This document shows, in pieces, positions 25,440-37,596 of a stretch of DNA of 64,000 nucleotides. This DNA comes from Nageia nagi. Its lineage: Eukaryota > Pinophyta. How positions within the stretch are numbered: position 1 is the stretch's first letter; the number at the start of each line of letters is the position of its first letter. Below the pieces are notes generated by a model. The model saw only the letters and a program-made list of their open reading frames with translations, searched no databases and had not been told where the DNA came from. The stretch lies in NCBI GenBank assembly GCA_050084985.1, contig JBITNC010000002.1, positions 9,920,001-9,984,000 on the forward strand, read 5' to 3'. Made by a program: the position numbers and the translations under genes.

Positions 25440-26157
25440 GGTAAATTTTAACTTTAGTTCTTTTGTAGGTGAAATTAATGTCAAAAAGTTAAATCAATGG
25501 TTAAATAAAATGGATGTTTTTTTTAGAATACAAAAGATTTAGGATGGTAATTATAAGATTCAGGTAGCTACTCTTAAATTAGAAGGACATGTTTTAGTTT
25601 TGTGGGAAGCTTATTGTGATGCCATCAAGAATGGTTATGAATTTAATGTTTCAAAATGGAAGAATTTCAAGGAACTTCTACAAAATAAGTTTTATTCTCT
25701 TGGCCATCAATAAAATCAAACCATGGAATGGTTCCATTTCTAACAAGAGAAAGGGAAAAGTGTCAAAGAATACAAAATTAAATTCAAAAAGAGGGCTACA
25801 CTAATTGGTATTTCCTTGAAAAGCCAAGAGACTTTGTTGAAATATATTGGAGGTTTAAATAGTTATCTTTGCCATAGTATTTTTCCTTTTAATACTTCCA
25901 ATTTGGATCAAGCTTATATTCAATAACAACACTTGGAGGCTCATGGGAAGACCAAAAATGAGGAAAAATACTCTAAGAAGAATCCATAAGAGAATGAAAA
26001 GGTTAATGTAACAAAATAAAAATAAAAATAAGAAGATTTAGTGCTCAATTTGCAAGAAGACATGGCATGAGGAAGATAAGTGTTGGTACACACAACTAGA
26101 GCTTAAGCCAATATAGTTTAAGGAGAAACCTAAGAAAAAGGTAGCATCAATATTCAA
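25440..26157 (+). pseudogene. Ty3-type gag with CCHC zinc knuckle
   Basis: With a few in-frame stops and one shift I read the conserved retrotransposon gag core: KLNQWLNKMDVFFRIQ, then IQVATLKLEGHVLVLWEAY, WKNFKELLQNKFYSLGHQ, and KSVKEYKIKFKKRATLIGIS. A zinc knuckle CSICKKTWHEEDKC is encoded at 26042-26083 (Cys-X2-Cys-X4-His-X4-Cys intact). Gag packages the element RNA into cytoplasmic particles. Stops at about 25543 and 25711 disable it. Family assignment rests on the core order and the neighbouring protease. Confidence 0.7.
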
Positions 26158-26289
26158 GGCAACATGATCACTTAAGCAATAAGAGATTTGTAAGGTTGAA
26201 GATCATGTAAATGTTGATGAAGCAATTAATTACATGGTTCTTAGTGGATCATCATTAAAAGGTGAAGAGGAGGAGAAGAAAATATAATT

Positions 26290-26665
26290 GTTCTCCATCA
26301 AGGTACAAGATAAGAAGAGCAATATTGATGCACTTGTTGATCTTAGTTCTCAAGTAAATTTATTTTCAAAAAAATTGATGCATAGGTTGGGGTTCAAGAC
26401 TAGTTATCCTTATCCATAGCCTTATCCACTTAGGTGGGTGACCAAAAATGAAACTATGCAAGTCACACACCAATGAAAGTTAAGGTTTACTATTAATGCT
26501 CATTATATTGATGAGGTTGAATTTGATGTTGTGCCTATTAATATTTCTATAATACTATTATGTAGTCTTCATTTGTTTGATAGGGATGCTATATATTATA
26601 TAAATAGGAATGAGTATCACTTTGTTAAGGAAGGTAGGAAATTTTTAGTAAGATATCATATGAGA
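26290..26665 (+). pseudogene. retroelement aspartic protease domain
   Basis: The active-site region reads ALVDLSSQVNLFSKKL where functional relatives have Asp-Ser/Thr-Gly. The catalytic Asp is present but the Gly is lost. Downstream YIDEVEFDVVPINIS and HLFDRDAIYYINRNEYHF follow the usual end of the Ty3 protease. A stop near 26476 adds to the damage. It follows the gag relic in the same element. Confidence 0.65.
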
Positions 26666-27113
26666 AAAATTACAAATTATACCCTCATCATGAGAAATAC
26701 AAAGTATATTATCAATAATTCTATAAAACTAACACTTATGATGGTAAAACATCAAGGGGATAAATAGTCATTAGTTCAAGTATAGTGTGATCATATTGTG
26801 GGAAAAAACCCCAAATTAAGAAGAGAAAAAAGGATTTGTATTATTATATAAGTAATTGTAAAAAAGGCAAGAATAAGAAACCAAGAATAAGGGGAAGAAG
26901 AGTGGGTGTGCAAAAAGATGCAAAACTTCACCACCCGTACATGCATGTTAAGGGATTTTTCTAAGAAATCCTTGGATTATTTCAACACAAAACATGGGTT
27001 AAACAATGTTATGTAATTCCTTGGGGACCTATTTTTCCTCATTATTATATATTTTAAGAATCTAGAGACTAAATTCCTTCTCATTATGGAGGTATGATCT
27101 AAAACTAGATCAT

Positions 27114-27980
27114 AAATAAGTTAAGTGAGCACTAGCATTGGGATTCTTGAAGAATTAGGTGTTTCCACTTTAGTGGATCATGGAGAGAGGTGTTTGTTTC
27201 ATATAAGGTAGTACATAGACTTGATTAGAAATTTATATTGTGCCAAAATTGTCCCTAACCTTTTTACCCAACTATGAAACTAACCTTTTGACCCAACTAA
27301 GGACCCAAATTGGGTATCCTCGATGTGACTATAACTCAGAATACTACACTTAACAATAGTACTAATGTTGAGTTGAGCATTGATGTTAGGGTTATTCAAT
27401 ATTTTTGCCTTAAAATTTGGAGATTGAACTTAATGTTATTTTTAATCACTCATTATTACTTTATGTTCATATTTCCATGTACTTATCCTAGTGCCAATGT
27501 TGATGTAGAAAAACTTATTCATAGAAGTTGAAGTGGAAAGCCTTGTAACTATCTAGGATGCTTAGGTTTTCATAAATAGAAATCCCTAAGACTTCTTTAA
27601 TAATGAATATTGAATGTTCTATGCATATAAAAGATAGGTGAAAGAGACAACAACCATATTTCATGAACATACAGTAGAGAGTAGATTTTGTTATACAAGA
27701 AGAGTTATAAACCTAGGAGTTGTAAAACAAGGCATCATCTTGATTGAATGTAATATTCTTATGCAATTAATAAATTCCAAATACTCTGAATCCTATTGTA
27801 AATTTTATATTCTCCATTTTTCTTTGCTTAAATGTAGAATGAATACTATTTTGTAAGAGCAATTATAGGATAGTCATTACATTTGAGTTTGAAGACATGG
27901 AATATTGATAATAAAGAAAATATAAGTATTGAAATGTTTATTTGAAGATCATTTGAAAGACATAGGATTATGGTGATTAT
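27114..27980 (+). repeat. 3' LTR
   Basis: It aligns with the 5' LTR outside the nested insertion. It starts at about AAATAAGTTAAGTGAGC and ends near GGTGATTAT (27980). A TATA-like CATAAATAGAAATCC lies near 27570. Confidence 0.7.
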
Positions 27981-28180
27981 GCTCCAAAATATGATCCTAA
28001 ATAATATTTATGCTCCAAGCTAAGCTCCTAAATAATATTTATGCTCTAGAATAAGCTCCTAAATAATATATTTTATAGTATTGGATCACTCTTTTGGTGT
28101 CATCTAACATATGAATATTATATGATGATTTTAATATGTTTAAAAAAAACTATGATTTTAATATGTTTAAAAAAAACTAA
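27981..28180. repeat. two short tandem repeats
   Basis: A 31-bp unit (GCTCCAA...CCTAAATAATATTTAT) is present three times at 27981-28071. A 27-bp unit (GATTTTAATATGTTTAAAAA plus seven bases) is present twice at 28127-28180. Confidence 0.75.
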
Positions 28181-29480
28181 TTGACAAGGTTGTCCATATC
28201 TTTATGCCTTGGTGAATGTGAGAATTATGGTACAATTTAATAAAAAATACATTAGGCTTATTAAACATTCATTCCTATATTTTACAAACTAGTTTTGGAA
28301 ACCATTGACTATATTCCTAGTCTAATGAACATAATTAGGATAATAGAAAACTTATATAACATGATTATGCAATGTTATCTTATAGAAAATCTTTCACCTT
28401 TCCAATCTTCTCTTTTGTATCTCTTTTTTTAGAGGCAATTCCAAATATTGTACCATGTAATCATTTTTTATATAAAATATTCCTCAGTCTAATCCAAATA
28501 GTTCAAATCTTAATTTTTTTTAAGTCATCCCTTCTTCAACATCCTAAAATAGTGCTTCAAATAAATAGAATCAAGAATTTGGTTCCTCTCCCTATTGGAT
28601 ATAATATATTGATAGTGTTGACATTTAAGTTTTTCCACCCTTAGGCGAACTTATTAAGTGTGGGTTATATTAGATTGTTAATTGTTATATCTTAATGTAT
28701 TGTTATGAATTTCTTCTCATGTACCTTTTCTTTCTTTTTATGCAAGGTATCCCAGTATCAACACTAGCCTATAGACATGTATTGTAGGAGTTTTATTTCC
28801 TATAAATGGAGGATTAATATACATGAGGAGGCTATCTGATCTTGATCTTGATAATCACACTCAATTACTACTTTTAGGTGTTCTTCAACACCACCTATTA
28901 AGATTGATATTTTATATCACACAAGCTCTATCATTCTTCTATTTTGCTATTATATGCTATATTAGGCTTGTTGATCATTATATTGATGTTGGATCTTATT
29001 TGTGAATATTAAGTCATAGGGATCCTAATGTGTAAATTTATATGAGCATGGATGCCATCCCAAATGCGAGTCCAAATGTGGTTCATTCCATCTCATTTTT
29101 TTCAAAGGTTTGTAATATTGAGATCTACATTATTGATAAGTTTTGATCTGCATATCACTTTGGTTTTCAAGGTAAGGTGAAAAGGATTTATCTTTCTCAA
29201 TTAGGTTGGTTAATTATAGATCTGATCTAATAATCTAAGTTTATGATTTATATATTTGCATTTTTATTAAAATACATTATATTATTATCATTTATTATTA
29301 TCTCACTATTAATATTTGTTATCATTAATGTTAATTTTACCTTAGTTCCATATAGGTTAATATTAGAGGTGACTAAAAATATCCAATATATTGGCACGCA
29401 CCTTTTATTTACATTTTGTTTAAATATCCATCTCTTTGTTAGGGTTGAAATATTTTCTTTCCAAATTGACCACATTTTTT
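28181..29480. other. no gene recognised
   Basis: Several 60-110 codon plus-strand frames occur (28.37-28.64, 28.82-29.0, 29.24-29.58 kb) but none shows a known domain. A TATA-like CTATAAATGGAGG near 28800 might belong to an LTR of the element whose gag is at 31.1 kb. I could not find its partner. Confidence 0.4.
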
Positions 29481-31130
29481 ACAAAATGTCAAATGTAAAG
29501 ATTTCTTGTGGTCCTACTAATGATGCATGCAAAGATGCTCTAAAGAGGATAAAAGTTAATAAAAATGATAACAAGTGAAAGGAATTAGAGGAAACATCAA
29601 CTTGTTGAATCTAGAAGACTTAGCCATGATGAATCATTTGTTGAATCTTATCAAGAGAACATGTAAGAGATTCCTTCTTATTGTGAAAGCTCTACAACAA
29701 GTTCAAGTAGTTCCAAGAGAGCAATTTACAAAGAGATTCATATTGATGATGAAGATCCTAAAACCCTAATAGATCAATAACAGAGACCCTTATCAAAAAA
29801 TAAGAATAGTGTGAAAGCTTTGAATGATGATGATACTCTCATATAAGTTATGAGCTCTAGAGAAAATATATGTTGATTTAACATCTTTCTTAGAGAGTTA
29901 CCTATTACAAAAAGGATTATTTGGTTATTTTTATTGAATAATATGAAGAAGTGATTAAGTGAATATCATTATGGCATTATAAGGAGCTTTCTTTGCAAAA
30001 TAATAAGAGTATAAATGCAATGATCACAACTATATGAAGGAAAAGTTTTAGGTTTTTATCATGAAGATCTAAAGTGCCGCAACTTATTCAATTCTTAAGT
30101 CTTGGAAATCCTAGTGCAAACACTTATATAAGCATTCACGCATATGTTTCCATTGAAATTATGGAAGAGGCTTATCCTATAGTCCTTGAAGTTTAAGTAG
30201 AGTTTGTTGATGAGAGAGAAGTGCTTATTGTTGTTACAAAGCATAGTGTTGATGTTTTGCCTTAGGATACATTAGGGAAATTACTTCATTAGGAAGTTAC
30301 TAAAGAATAAGAAAATATTGAAAAATATATAAAAGAATATATAAAAGAACAATTAGTTTCCAATTTGACAATATTGAATATTTGGATGAATATGATTATG
30401 AAGATATTAATTTCAATGAATAAAAAGAAAATGAGGAGCCTATAGAACAACAAGCAAAATTACAGAAGGTAATGAATGAATATATTTCCCTATCTAGATT
30501 AGTCATCCAAATATAATAATATTGACATTATATTTCATCATGGGAAAGAAGGACCACATGTGGGATCATGGTTAACAAATTAAGTATTACAAAGCTTGGA
30601 TATAGAAAATTAAGGAATACCATGAAAAAAGAGTTAGTATCTTTGAACCTGTAGATAAGCAAGTCATGCAAGATACCAATGAAAATATCATGGATCCAAG
30701 GGAGAAGAAAATAAAAGAATTCCATTTTATGATTTCTCATGCTATGCATCCTAACATCAAATGGAGTGAAGAAGAAAAAGATATCAAATGTATGCAATTG
30801 TATAAATTCAATGAAGAGAATTTTCTCAAATTATCTTATGATAATATGGTATGGCATTGATGGAGGATAAAGATATTATAAGGGGATAATTTGAGTGCAT
30901 ATTCCCATATGTTCATGTCATTTCATTCTATTGCATTGAAGAAAAACCTAAAGCACAATGATTAGATCCAATTAAAGAGTAGGTTCAATGTAATCCTTTA
31001 TAGTTAGATCTCATTGAAGAAGATATTGTTATGATTTGAAAGGATATGAAAGAATTGGATATAAAACATATAAAGGAAGTGGAAAGTAACAATCCTTTGT
31101 GCATGATAATAAGGTTAAAGATTATTTAAA
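29481..31130 (+). other. decayed frames upstream of a Ty3 gag remnant, unrecognised
   Basis: The plus strand is rich in Lys/Glu codons in short shifting frames (for example FMISHAMHPNIKWSEEEKD at 30.72-30.78 kb). The composition and the gag core just downstream suggest the N-terminal part of a Ty3-type polyprotein, but I cannot name a domain. Confidence 0.35.
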
Positions 31131-31440
31131 CAAAGAAGGTTCTTAAGGACCTTTCAAAATATGATGGTAGTGGTGATCCAATAATGCGTGCACATATTTA
31201 TAGGGATGAATCTTCTTTGATTACAATGGATAAGGATTTGCATGTAAAATTATTTCATTTGAATCTAATGGGATAAGCCCTTCAATGTTTTAACAAGCTA
31301 CTATTCTATTTTTGGGTAACTTAAGAAGGCTTTCATCAACTTCTATAAAATGAAAATTCTAAAGGAGATCACATTCTTCGATTTGGTTCATATTAAGCAA
31401 AGAGAGGTATAATTAGTTGAGAAATTTATGAAATATTGAA
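31130..31440 (+). pseudogene. Ty3-type gag core remnant
   Basis: LKDLSKYDGSGDPIMRAHIY, then LHVKLFHLNLMG and ALQCFNKL, then (after a shift) ITFFDLVHIKQREVE match the conserved order of the plant Ty3 gag core (KYDGSGDP...LF..SL.G.A..W...L...F..L...R). Stops near 31275 and 31321 and the absence of protease or RT downstream show a truncated relic. It is cut off by the Copia LTR at 31588. Confidence 0.65.
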
Positions 31441-31587
31441 TAATAATTATTATTAAAATACTCTAATATTATCTTTAAGGTAAATATTACCAAGGCTTAG
31501 CTCAAGCTCAACTATCAATTAAATTATTTCTTGTAATAATATGTTTTATAAATTTGGTACCAAGTAAAGGTTATAAATCTTTATGAA

Positions 31588-32046
31588 TGTTGAAAATTCA
31601 AATCACAACACTTCAAAATCTGACCTCTAAAATAAATTTCATTCCCCCTATTTTTAAACACAATCACATTTGAGAAATGCAATTGCATTCTAAAAATGTA
31701 GTCTCATTCTAGAAATGCAACTGTATTTTTTTGGGTAGTTTTAGTAATTTTTTCAGTGCACTACCCTTTCATTTTAACTTTATTTTTGGTAGTTATAAGT
31801 TTTTTTTTCCTCTTTTTCATTTTTGATAGTATTAGGGGATTTAAATTCATATTTTGTAAGTTTTCATGGGTTGGATTGATATATTATTATGAGATCAAGT
31901 AAATTGGCATTGAACTTATCATGCCAACTATTTGATAGAATGTATCCTTCCATTTTTACATGAATAAAGAATTGATTTCAATCCCATTTCTTGTTTTTTA
32001 TTCATATATGTATATGAATAAATGTGTTAAGTTTATATTGATAAAA
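31588..32046 (+). repeat. Copia 5' LTR
   Basis: It pairs with 36429-36880. It carries palindromic AATGCAATTGCATT-like words and an (A/T)GTAGTTNCATTC variant near 31680-31725. It ends just before the primer site. Confidence 0.8.
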
Positions 32047-32052
32047 TTCATT

Positions 32053-32063
32053 TGGTATCAGAG
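32053..32063 (+). other. primer-binding site, initiator tRNA type
   Basis: TGGTATCAGAG is identical to the first eleven bases of the usual plant Copia primer site. Confidence 0.85.
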
Positions 32064-32144
32064 TAAGAAGATCATGTTTTTTGGCTTTCAATAAGCTTGT
32101 GGAGTTTGAAGAAAATATTTTGGGTATTGTTGTAGAAGTTCTCT

Positions 32145-35100
32145 AATGGCCAACAATACAAACTCACTTGCAATACCTAATTCTAATGGATTAGATTATG
32201 AATACTGGAGCATCAAAATGATGAATTTTCTTAAAGGAAAAGACCTTTGAGGTATTTTAGAGGATGGATGTATAAAGACCTAATGATGGGATGCATTGGT
32301 TCATGATGCCAAGAAAATTATGAATGAGATAAGAAGAAGAATCCCCTTGGTCTTTCTCATCTACAATCAACCTTTAAAAATTCTATATTCAAAGGATTCT
32401 AGGATGTAAGACAACAAAAAAAGAATGTAAATCCTTTAAACAAGGCTAGTAAGGAAGTGTGAAGGTGAAAGAATTCAAGCTTCAAACCTTGAGAAGAGAT
32501 TTTGATATTTTCCATAAACAAGAGAATGAGAGTGTTGGTAACTATTGTGTGAGAATGGAAGCCATATTTTAAAAAATAACCACTTTAGGAGAAGCATTTG
32601 ATAAAGCACTACTTGTCAAGAAATTCTTGAGGACTTTAACACCAAAATGTTACAATATTTCCATTATTATTGAAGAGTTAAAAGAACTTTCCACCATGTA
32701 GTATGATCAATTTATTGGTTGTCTTACATCACATGAAGAGAGAATTTTTAAGAGATCAAGAGTTATCACAAGTTATAATGAAGAAAAAAAATTCTCTGCA
32801 AAAGATAATGAGGGAAATAATTATGGACATGGTAGAGATCAAGGTAAGGGTTCTAGAATAAGGGGTAGAATAGGAATAAGAGGAAGAGAAAGATGAAGAG
32901 ACCATAATTTAGAAGGTGATCAAGACCACAATACGAGAGGAGGATCCAATGCAAGAGGAAGAGGAAGAGATAAGAGGAATGTGCAATGCTATCATTGCAA
33001 TAGAGTTGGCCACTATGAGAGGGAGTGTAGGCTAAAATAAGCCTCTAATAATGGAAGATCATCCCATTATGGAGAGGAAGAATCTTATGGAGAACAAAAC
33101 TTGTTTCTTTCCTATGCAAAAGAGGAGTTGCATGAAAATATTTAAATCTTCATTTCTTATGAAAAGTAAGAAAATTTAAGTAATGAGACTTGGATCATTG
33201 ATAGTGGGTGCAAAAACCACATGACTAGTAAGAAGGATTTATTTTCATCTCTTGATCCTTCCTACAAATCAAGCATAAATATTGGGGATGAGAAGAGCTT
33301 GGATATGGTAGCAAAGGGGATAGGGATGTTCCTACAAAAAGAGGTTAAATAAAGGTAAAAATATATTTATTGTGCACTTTATTTGAAGCATTCTTTAATG
33401 TGTAATGGGGACATGCTTGAAAAGAACTATAAGTTGATTTTTGAATATAATATGTGCAATATTTTTGAAAAAAATAAAGGTGGTAGGCTGGTCATAACAA
33501 TCAAATTGACTAAGAATAAGCTTTTTCCTTTGAATTTTATTGAGAAAGAGGTAGAACTTGCTTTTATGGGTATTCAACATGAAGGTCATATTTGGCATTT
33601 GATATTTGGGCATTTGAATTTTCAAATTTTGAAGATGCTTTCACCACTTATTTATGGTTTTTGAAAGGTTGAAGACTACAAGGAGGTTTGTGAAGGTTAT
33701 GCAATTAGAAAGCATGCAAGGGGGTATTTTCCAAAAGGTGAAGCATGGAAGGCTTTATATCCTCTTGAATTGGTTCATAGTGATATTTGTGGACCAATGC
33801 AAACACAAAGTATGGGTAAAACTTCATATTTTCTTAATTTCATTTATATTTATCAAGGTATTCTTGGGTGTATTTCATCAAATAAAAAGATGATGTATTT
33901 GATTTCTTGAAGGAATTCAAAGATTTTATAGAGAATCAAAGTGGGAGCACCATTAAGTTTTTGAGGACTAATAGAGATGGTGAATTATTTTCTAATGAGT
34001 TTATTCAATTTTGTAGGGACTTTAGCATCAAGAGGCAAATAACCTCTCCCTAAACACCCCAACAAAATAGGGTTGTAGAAAGAAAGAATAGGAAATTGAT
34101 GGAGATGGTTAGGTGTATGATACAAACTAAAGGTTTTAGTAAGTTTTATTGGGTTGAGGCTATTAGGATTATTTTTCTTATTCTTGATAGAACTCCTACA
34201 AAGAGTTTGGAAGGTGTCACTCCTTATGAATGTTGGTTTGAAAAGAAACCAAATGTGAAGCATTTTAAGGTATGTGGGTTTGTGGCTTTTTTTCATTTGA
34301 ATGATGAAAATAGAAAGAAATTAGATGCAAAATATGAATATTGTATTTTTATTGGTTATAGTGAGCAATCTAAGGCTTATATTTTTTTTTAACCCAAGAT
34401 TATTGTGTCTAGAGATGCAATTTTTGAAGAAGGGGGAGTTTGGGGAAAAATCAAAAATTATGTATTGATGATGGTTTTATTCAAGATATTTTTTCTAATG
34501 ACCAAGAAATTATTTAGCCTAAACATGTTTCAAAAGTTAATGTGCAGCCCAAAAATGACAATTTTGGTTCTCCACCTTATATGAGGTTCTCAAGTCCATC
34601 TTCAATTATAAGAAAAAGCACTCCAAGTGCTTATTCACCTCCATCACTAATTGAAAATGTATAATACTCCAATAAAGGTACAAGAACAATTAAATACCAT
34701 CAACCACCCTAAACCATTGATATCAACTTCAATAGAAGATTGATAAGTAGCTAACATCAAGAAATTAATCAAGTTTTATAAATACTTATAAGTTTATAAA
34801 TGTATGGAGACGAAGCTAATGGTAAGCCTAAAGGTGATGTGGTAAATTATGCTCTTGTTTCTATTACTTCCAATGTACATGTTTCTAAAGTTGATGATTT
34901 TGAGCCTTCTTGTTTTGAACAAGCATGTTATAAAAAAATGTGGATGAATGATATGCATGAAGAGATATCTTCCATTATCAAAAATGACATATGGTATTTG
35001 TGTGATTTTCCTAAGTACAAGAAGCATTTTGGATGAAATCGGATTCACAAAATCATGAGAAATAGTGATGGTTCCATTGCAAGGTACAAGGCGAGATTGG

Positions 35101-36235
35101 TAGCTAAAGGTTTTAATCAAAAGTATGGCATAAACTATAAAGATACTTTTTCTCCTATGGCTAGGGAAGAGATAGTTCAGATAATATTTTCATTGTAAGC
35201 CCACAATAATTGAAGTGTGCATCATATAGATGTGAAGGGTGTATTACTTAATTGGAATCTTGAAGAAGAGGTGTATGTGGCAAAACCTCAATTTTTTGAA
35301 GTCCAATGCAAACAAGATTGAGTTTATAAACTAAAGAAGGTAGTTTATGGGAGGAATAAATATCCAAGAGCTTGGTATACCATATAATCAATTATTACTT
35401 CTAGAGGTGTGGCTTCCAAATAAGTAATATTGAGCATACTTTGTACTACAAGAAATAAGGTATAGATATTCTACTTATTTTCTTATATATTGATGACATT
35501 TTGTTTATAAGAATTAATCCTCATTTTAATGCATCTTTCAAGGATGAGATGAAAAAGAATTTGAAGTGACTAATATTAGTTTGATGAGTTACTTCCTAGG
35601 CATGGACGTACATCAAACTAGTAATGAATTTTTTCTCTACCTTGATAAAGAGATGTTGAAGAAGTTTAGGATGGATCCATGTAAGCATGAAGCTACTCCA
35701 ATGACACATGGAGAGTTTTTATGTATTGAATATGGGGCTGAAAAATAAAATAAAATAAAGTATAGGAGCATTATGGGGAGTCTCATTTTCCTTTTCAATA
35801 CAAGGCCTAACATTTTGTATGTAGTATATCTTTATTCTAGGTACATGGTTGATCCTTCTACATTGCATTTGAAGGATTCCCAAAGGATATTGAGGTTTGT
35901 ACATGGTATAATTGATTTTGGCATACATTACTCCTCTACTAAAATTTTGATATTGGTTGGTTTCAATAATAGTTATTGGGGGAATAATCTTGATGATCGA
36001 AAGTCCCATAGTGGAAATTGCTTCTCACTTTGATTAGGTTTGATCATGTGTAGTTCCAAGATACAATATAAAAATTCTTTTTCTTTTATTGAGTCAGAAT
36101 ACATTTCATTTACTTCAATAGGTGCAAAATCCTTATGGCTATGAAAGGTTCTTGAAGATATTAGTAAGAAGCAAGAAGGATCTACTACATGTTCTTGTGA
36201 CAACACTAGTGCCATTAAGTTGGCTTAAATCCATT
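32145..36235 (+). pseudogene. Copia gag-pol polyprotein, decayed
   Basis: Starts at ATG 32145 (MANNTNSLAIPNSNG). Domains in order: UBN2-type gag (32.15-32.75 kb); zinc knuckle CYHCNRVGHYEREC (32987-33028, intact CCHC); protease WIIDSGCKNHMT (33191-33226, Asp-Ser-Gly present); GAG-pre-integrase HLIFGHLNFQ (33.6 kb). The integrase core has HSDICGP (33.77 kb), then TNRDGEL, where the second catalytic Asp reads Asn, and NRVVERKNR with the Glu kept. RT has ARLVAKGFNQKYGINYKDTF (35.08-35.14 kb) and the active-site YIDD (35486-35497). RNase H ends with DNTSAIKLA (36.2 kb). About fifteen stops and several frameshifts disable it. In life this polyprotein makes the virus-like particle and copies and inserts the element. 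Confidence 0.85.
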
Positions 36236-36416
36236 CCATCATTTTTGATTAAAATATTTTTATATTAAGTAACATTTCATCTAATATTTTGTGGATAATA
36301 ATACAATCAAACTGATTTATTGTAACACCAAGGACCAAATGCCAAACATCTTCATAAAACAAGTTGGAAAATATTAGGTTTTGATACTAAGAGACTTGAT
36401 TTTCAACCCTCTGATC

Positions 36417-36428
36417 ATCAAGGGGGTA
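36417..36428 (+). other. polypurine tract
   Basis: A CATCAAGGGGG run lies immediately before the 3' LTR start TGTTGCAAATTC, the expected place for plus-strand DNA priming. Confidence 0.7.
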
Positions 36429-36880
36429 TGTTGCAAATTCAAATCATGACACTTCCAAATATAGCCTCCAAAGATAAATTTCATGCTCCCTATTTTTAAA
36501 TGCAATCACATTTGATAAATGTAGTTGCATTCCAAAAATGTCACTACGTTTTATCTAGGTAGTTTTAGTAGTTTTTTGGGTGCACTAGAATTTCACTTTA
36601 GCTTTATTTTTGGTAGTTAGAAGTTGATTTTTTCCCCTATTTTGATTCCATTAGCATTAGTGGATATAAATACATGTTTTTAAGGGTTCATTGATTATAT
36701 TGATAAATTATTATTGAGATCAAGTATATTAGCATTGATATTGTCATGCCAATTGTTTGACATAATGTATCCTTCTATTTTTTGCATGAATAAAGAATTG
36801 ATTTTAGTTCCATTTATTATTACTTATTCATATTTTTCTATGAATGAATGTATTAATTTTATATTAATAAATAGCAACAA
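36429..36880 (+). repeat. Copia 3' LTR
   Basis: It matches the 5' LTR from TGTTG through ATGAATGTATTAATTTTATA. Its last 35 bp or so are included in the 376-bp tandem duplication that follows. Confidence 0.8.
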
Positions 36881-37596
36881 AATTTACAAATATCAATAAA
36901 TTAATACAAAAAATTGACTTTCTTAATATTAGAGATTAAATTTCAAAGGATTTTATCCAACATATTTGATCTCATCATAAGGTGGCTCGAATAAATGCTC
37001 TTTAGGAACTCAGAGATCATATCATTTCTCTACCTCCATATTCAAAGAATTTTTCTACCACTCTCATTAAATATTATCCTCTCAATTTTTCTCCCATCAT
37101 TAAGAAAATACTCTTTAAGAGTGTTAGGTAGTAGTACTTATCAAATTGTTAGAGTCTTAAAATATTTCTTACAATAAGTCTCTTACCATTAAGGAAATCT
37201 ATGAGGTATTCTCTTAGATATGAATGTATTAATTTTATATTAATAAATAGCAATGAAATTTACAAAGATCAATAAATTAATACAAAAAATTGACTTTCTT
37301 AATATTGAAGATTAAATTTCAAAGGATTTTATCCAACATATTTGATCTCATCATAAGGTAGCTCAAATAAATGCTCTTTAGGAACTCATAGATCATATCA
37401 TTTCTCTACCTCCATATTTAAAGAATTTTTCTACCACTCTCATTAAATATTATCCTCTCAATTTTTCTCCCATCATTAATAAAATACTCTTTAAGAGTGT
37501 TAGGTAGTAGAACTTATCAAATTGTTAGAGTCTTGAAATATTTCTTACAATAAGTCTCTTACCATTAAGGAAATCTATGAGGTATTCTCTTAGATA
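36845..37596 (+). repeat. 376-bp tandem duplication across the LTR/LINE junction
   Basis: Copy 1 is 36845-37220 and copy 2 is 37221-37596. Both run from TGAATGTATTAATTTTATAT to ATTCTCTTAGATA and differ at only a few bases (for example GGTGGCTCG against GGTAGCTCA). The block starts inside the Copia 3' LTR, so it arose after the Copia insertion. Confidence 0.9.

Larger units (their letters stand above)
23709..27980 (+). mobile_element. LTR retrotransposon with gag and protease only (Ty3 type)
   Basis: Two long terminal repeats, 23709-25110 (enlarged by a nested insertion) and 27114-27980, align along their whole length. They share AATAAGTTAA at the start, GGATCATGGAGAGAGGTG, CATGTACTTATCCTAG, and a TAAGAGCAATTATAGGATA block near the end. 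A primer site follows the first LTR. Between them only about 2 kb remains, with Ty3-type gag and aspartic protease relics and no reverse transcriptase or integrase. It is either a deleted copy or a non-autonomous family. The LTRs differ at many positions and by indels, so the insertion is old. Confidence 0.75.
31588..36885 (+). mobile_element. full-length Copia retrotransposon, inactive
   Basis: LTRs at 31588-32046 and 36429-36880 start with TGTTGNAAATTCAAATCA. A perfect TGGTATCAGAG primer site follows the first. Gag, protease, integrase, RT and RNase H occur in Copia order. A polypurine tract ATCAAGGGGG precedes the second LTR. The LTRs differ at roughly one base in seven by eye, so the copy is old. 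It lies in LINE sequence, which continues right after the 3' LTR. No clean 5-bp target duplication was found. Confidence 0.85.

Noticed and set aside
31588-36885. An active Copia element
   Set aside because: Diverged LTRs, many stops and frameshifts, and loss of an integrase acidic residue make it inactive.
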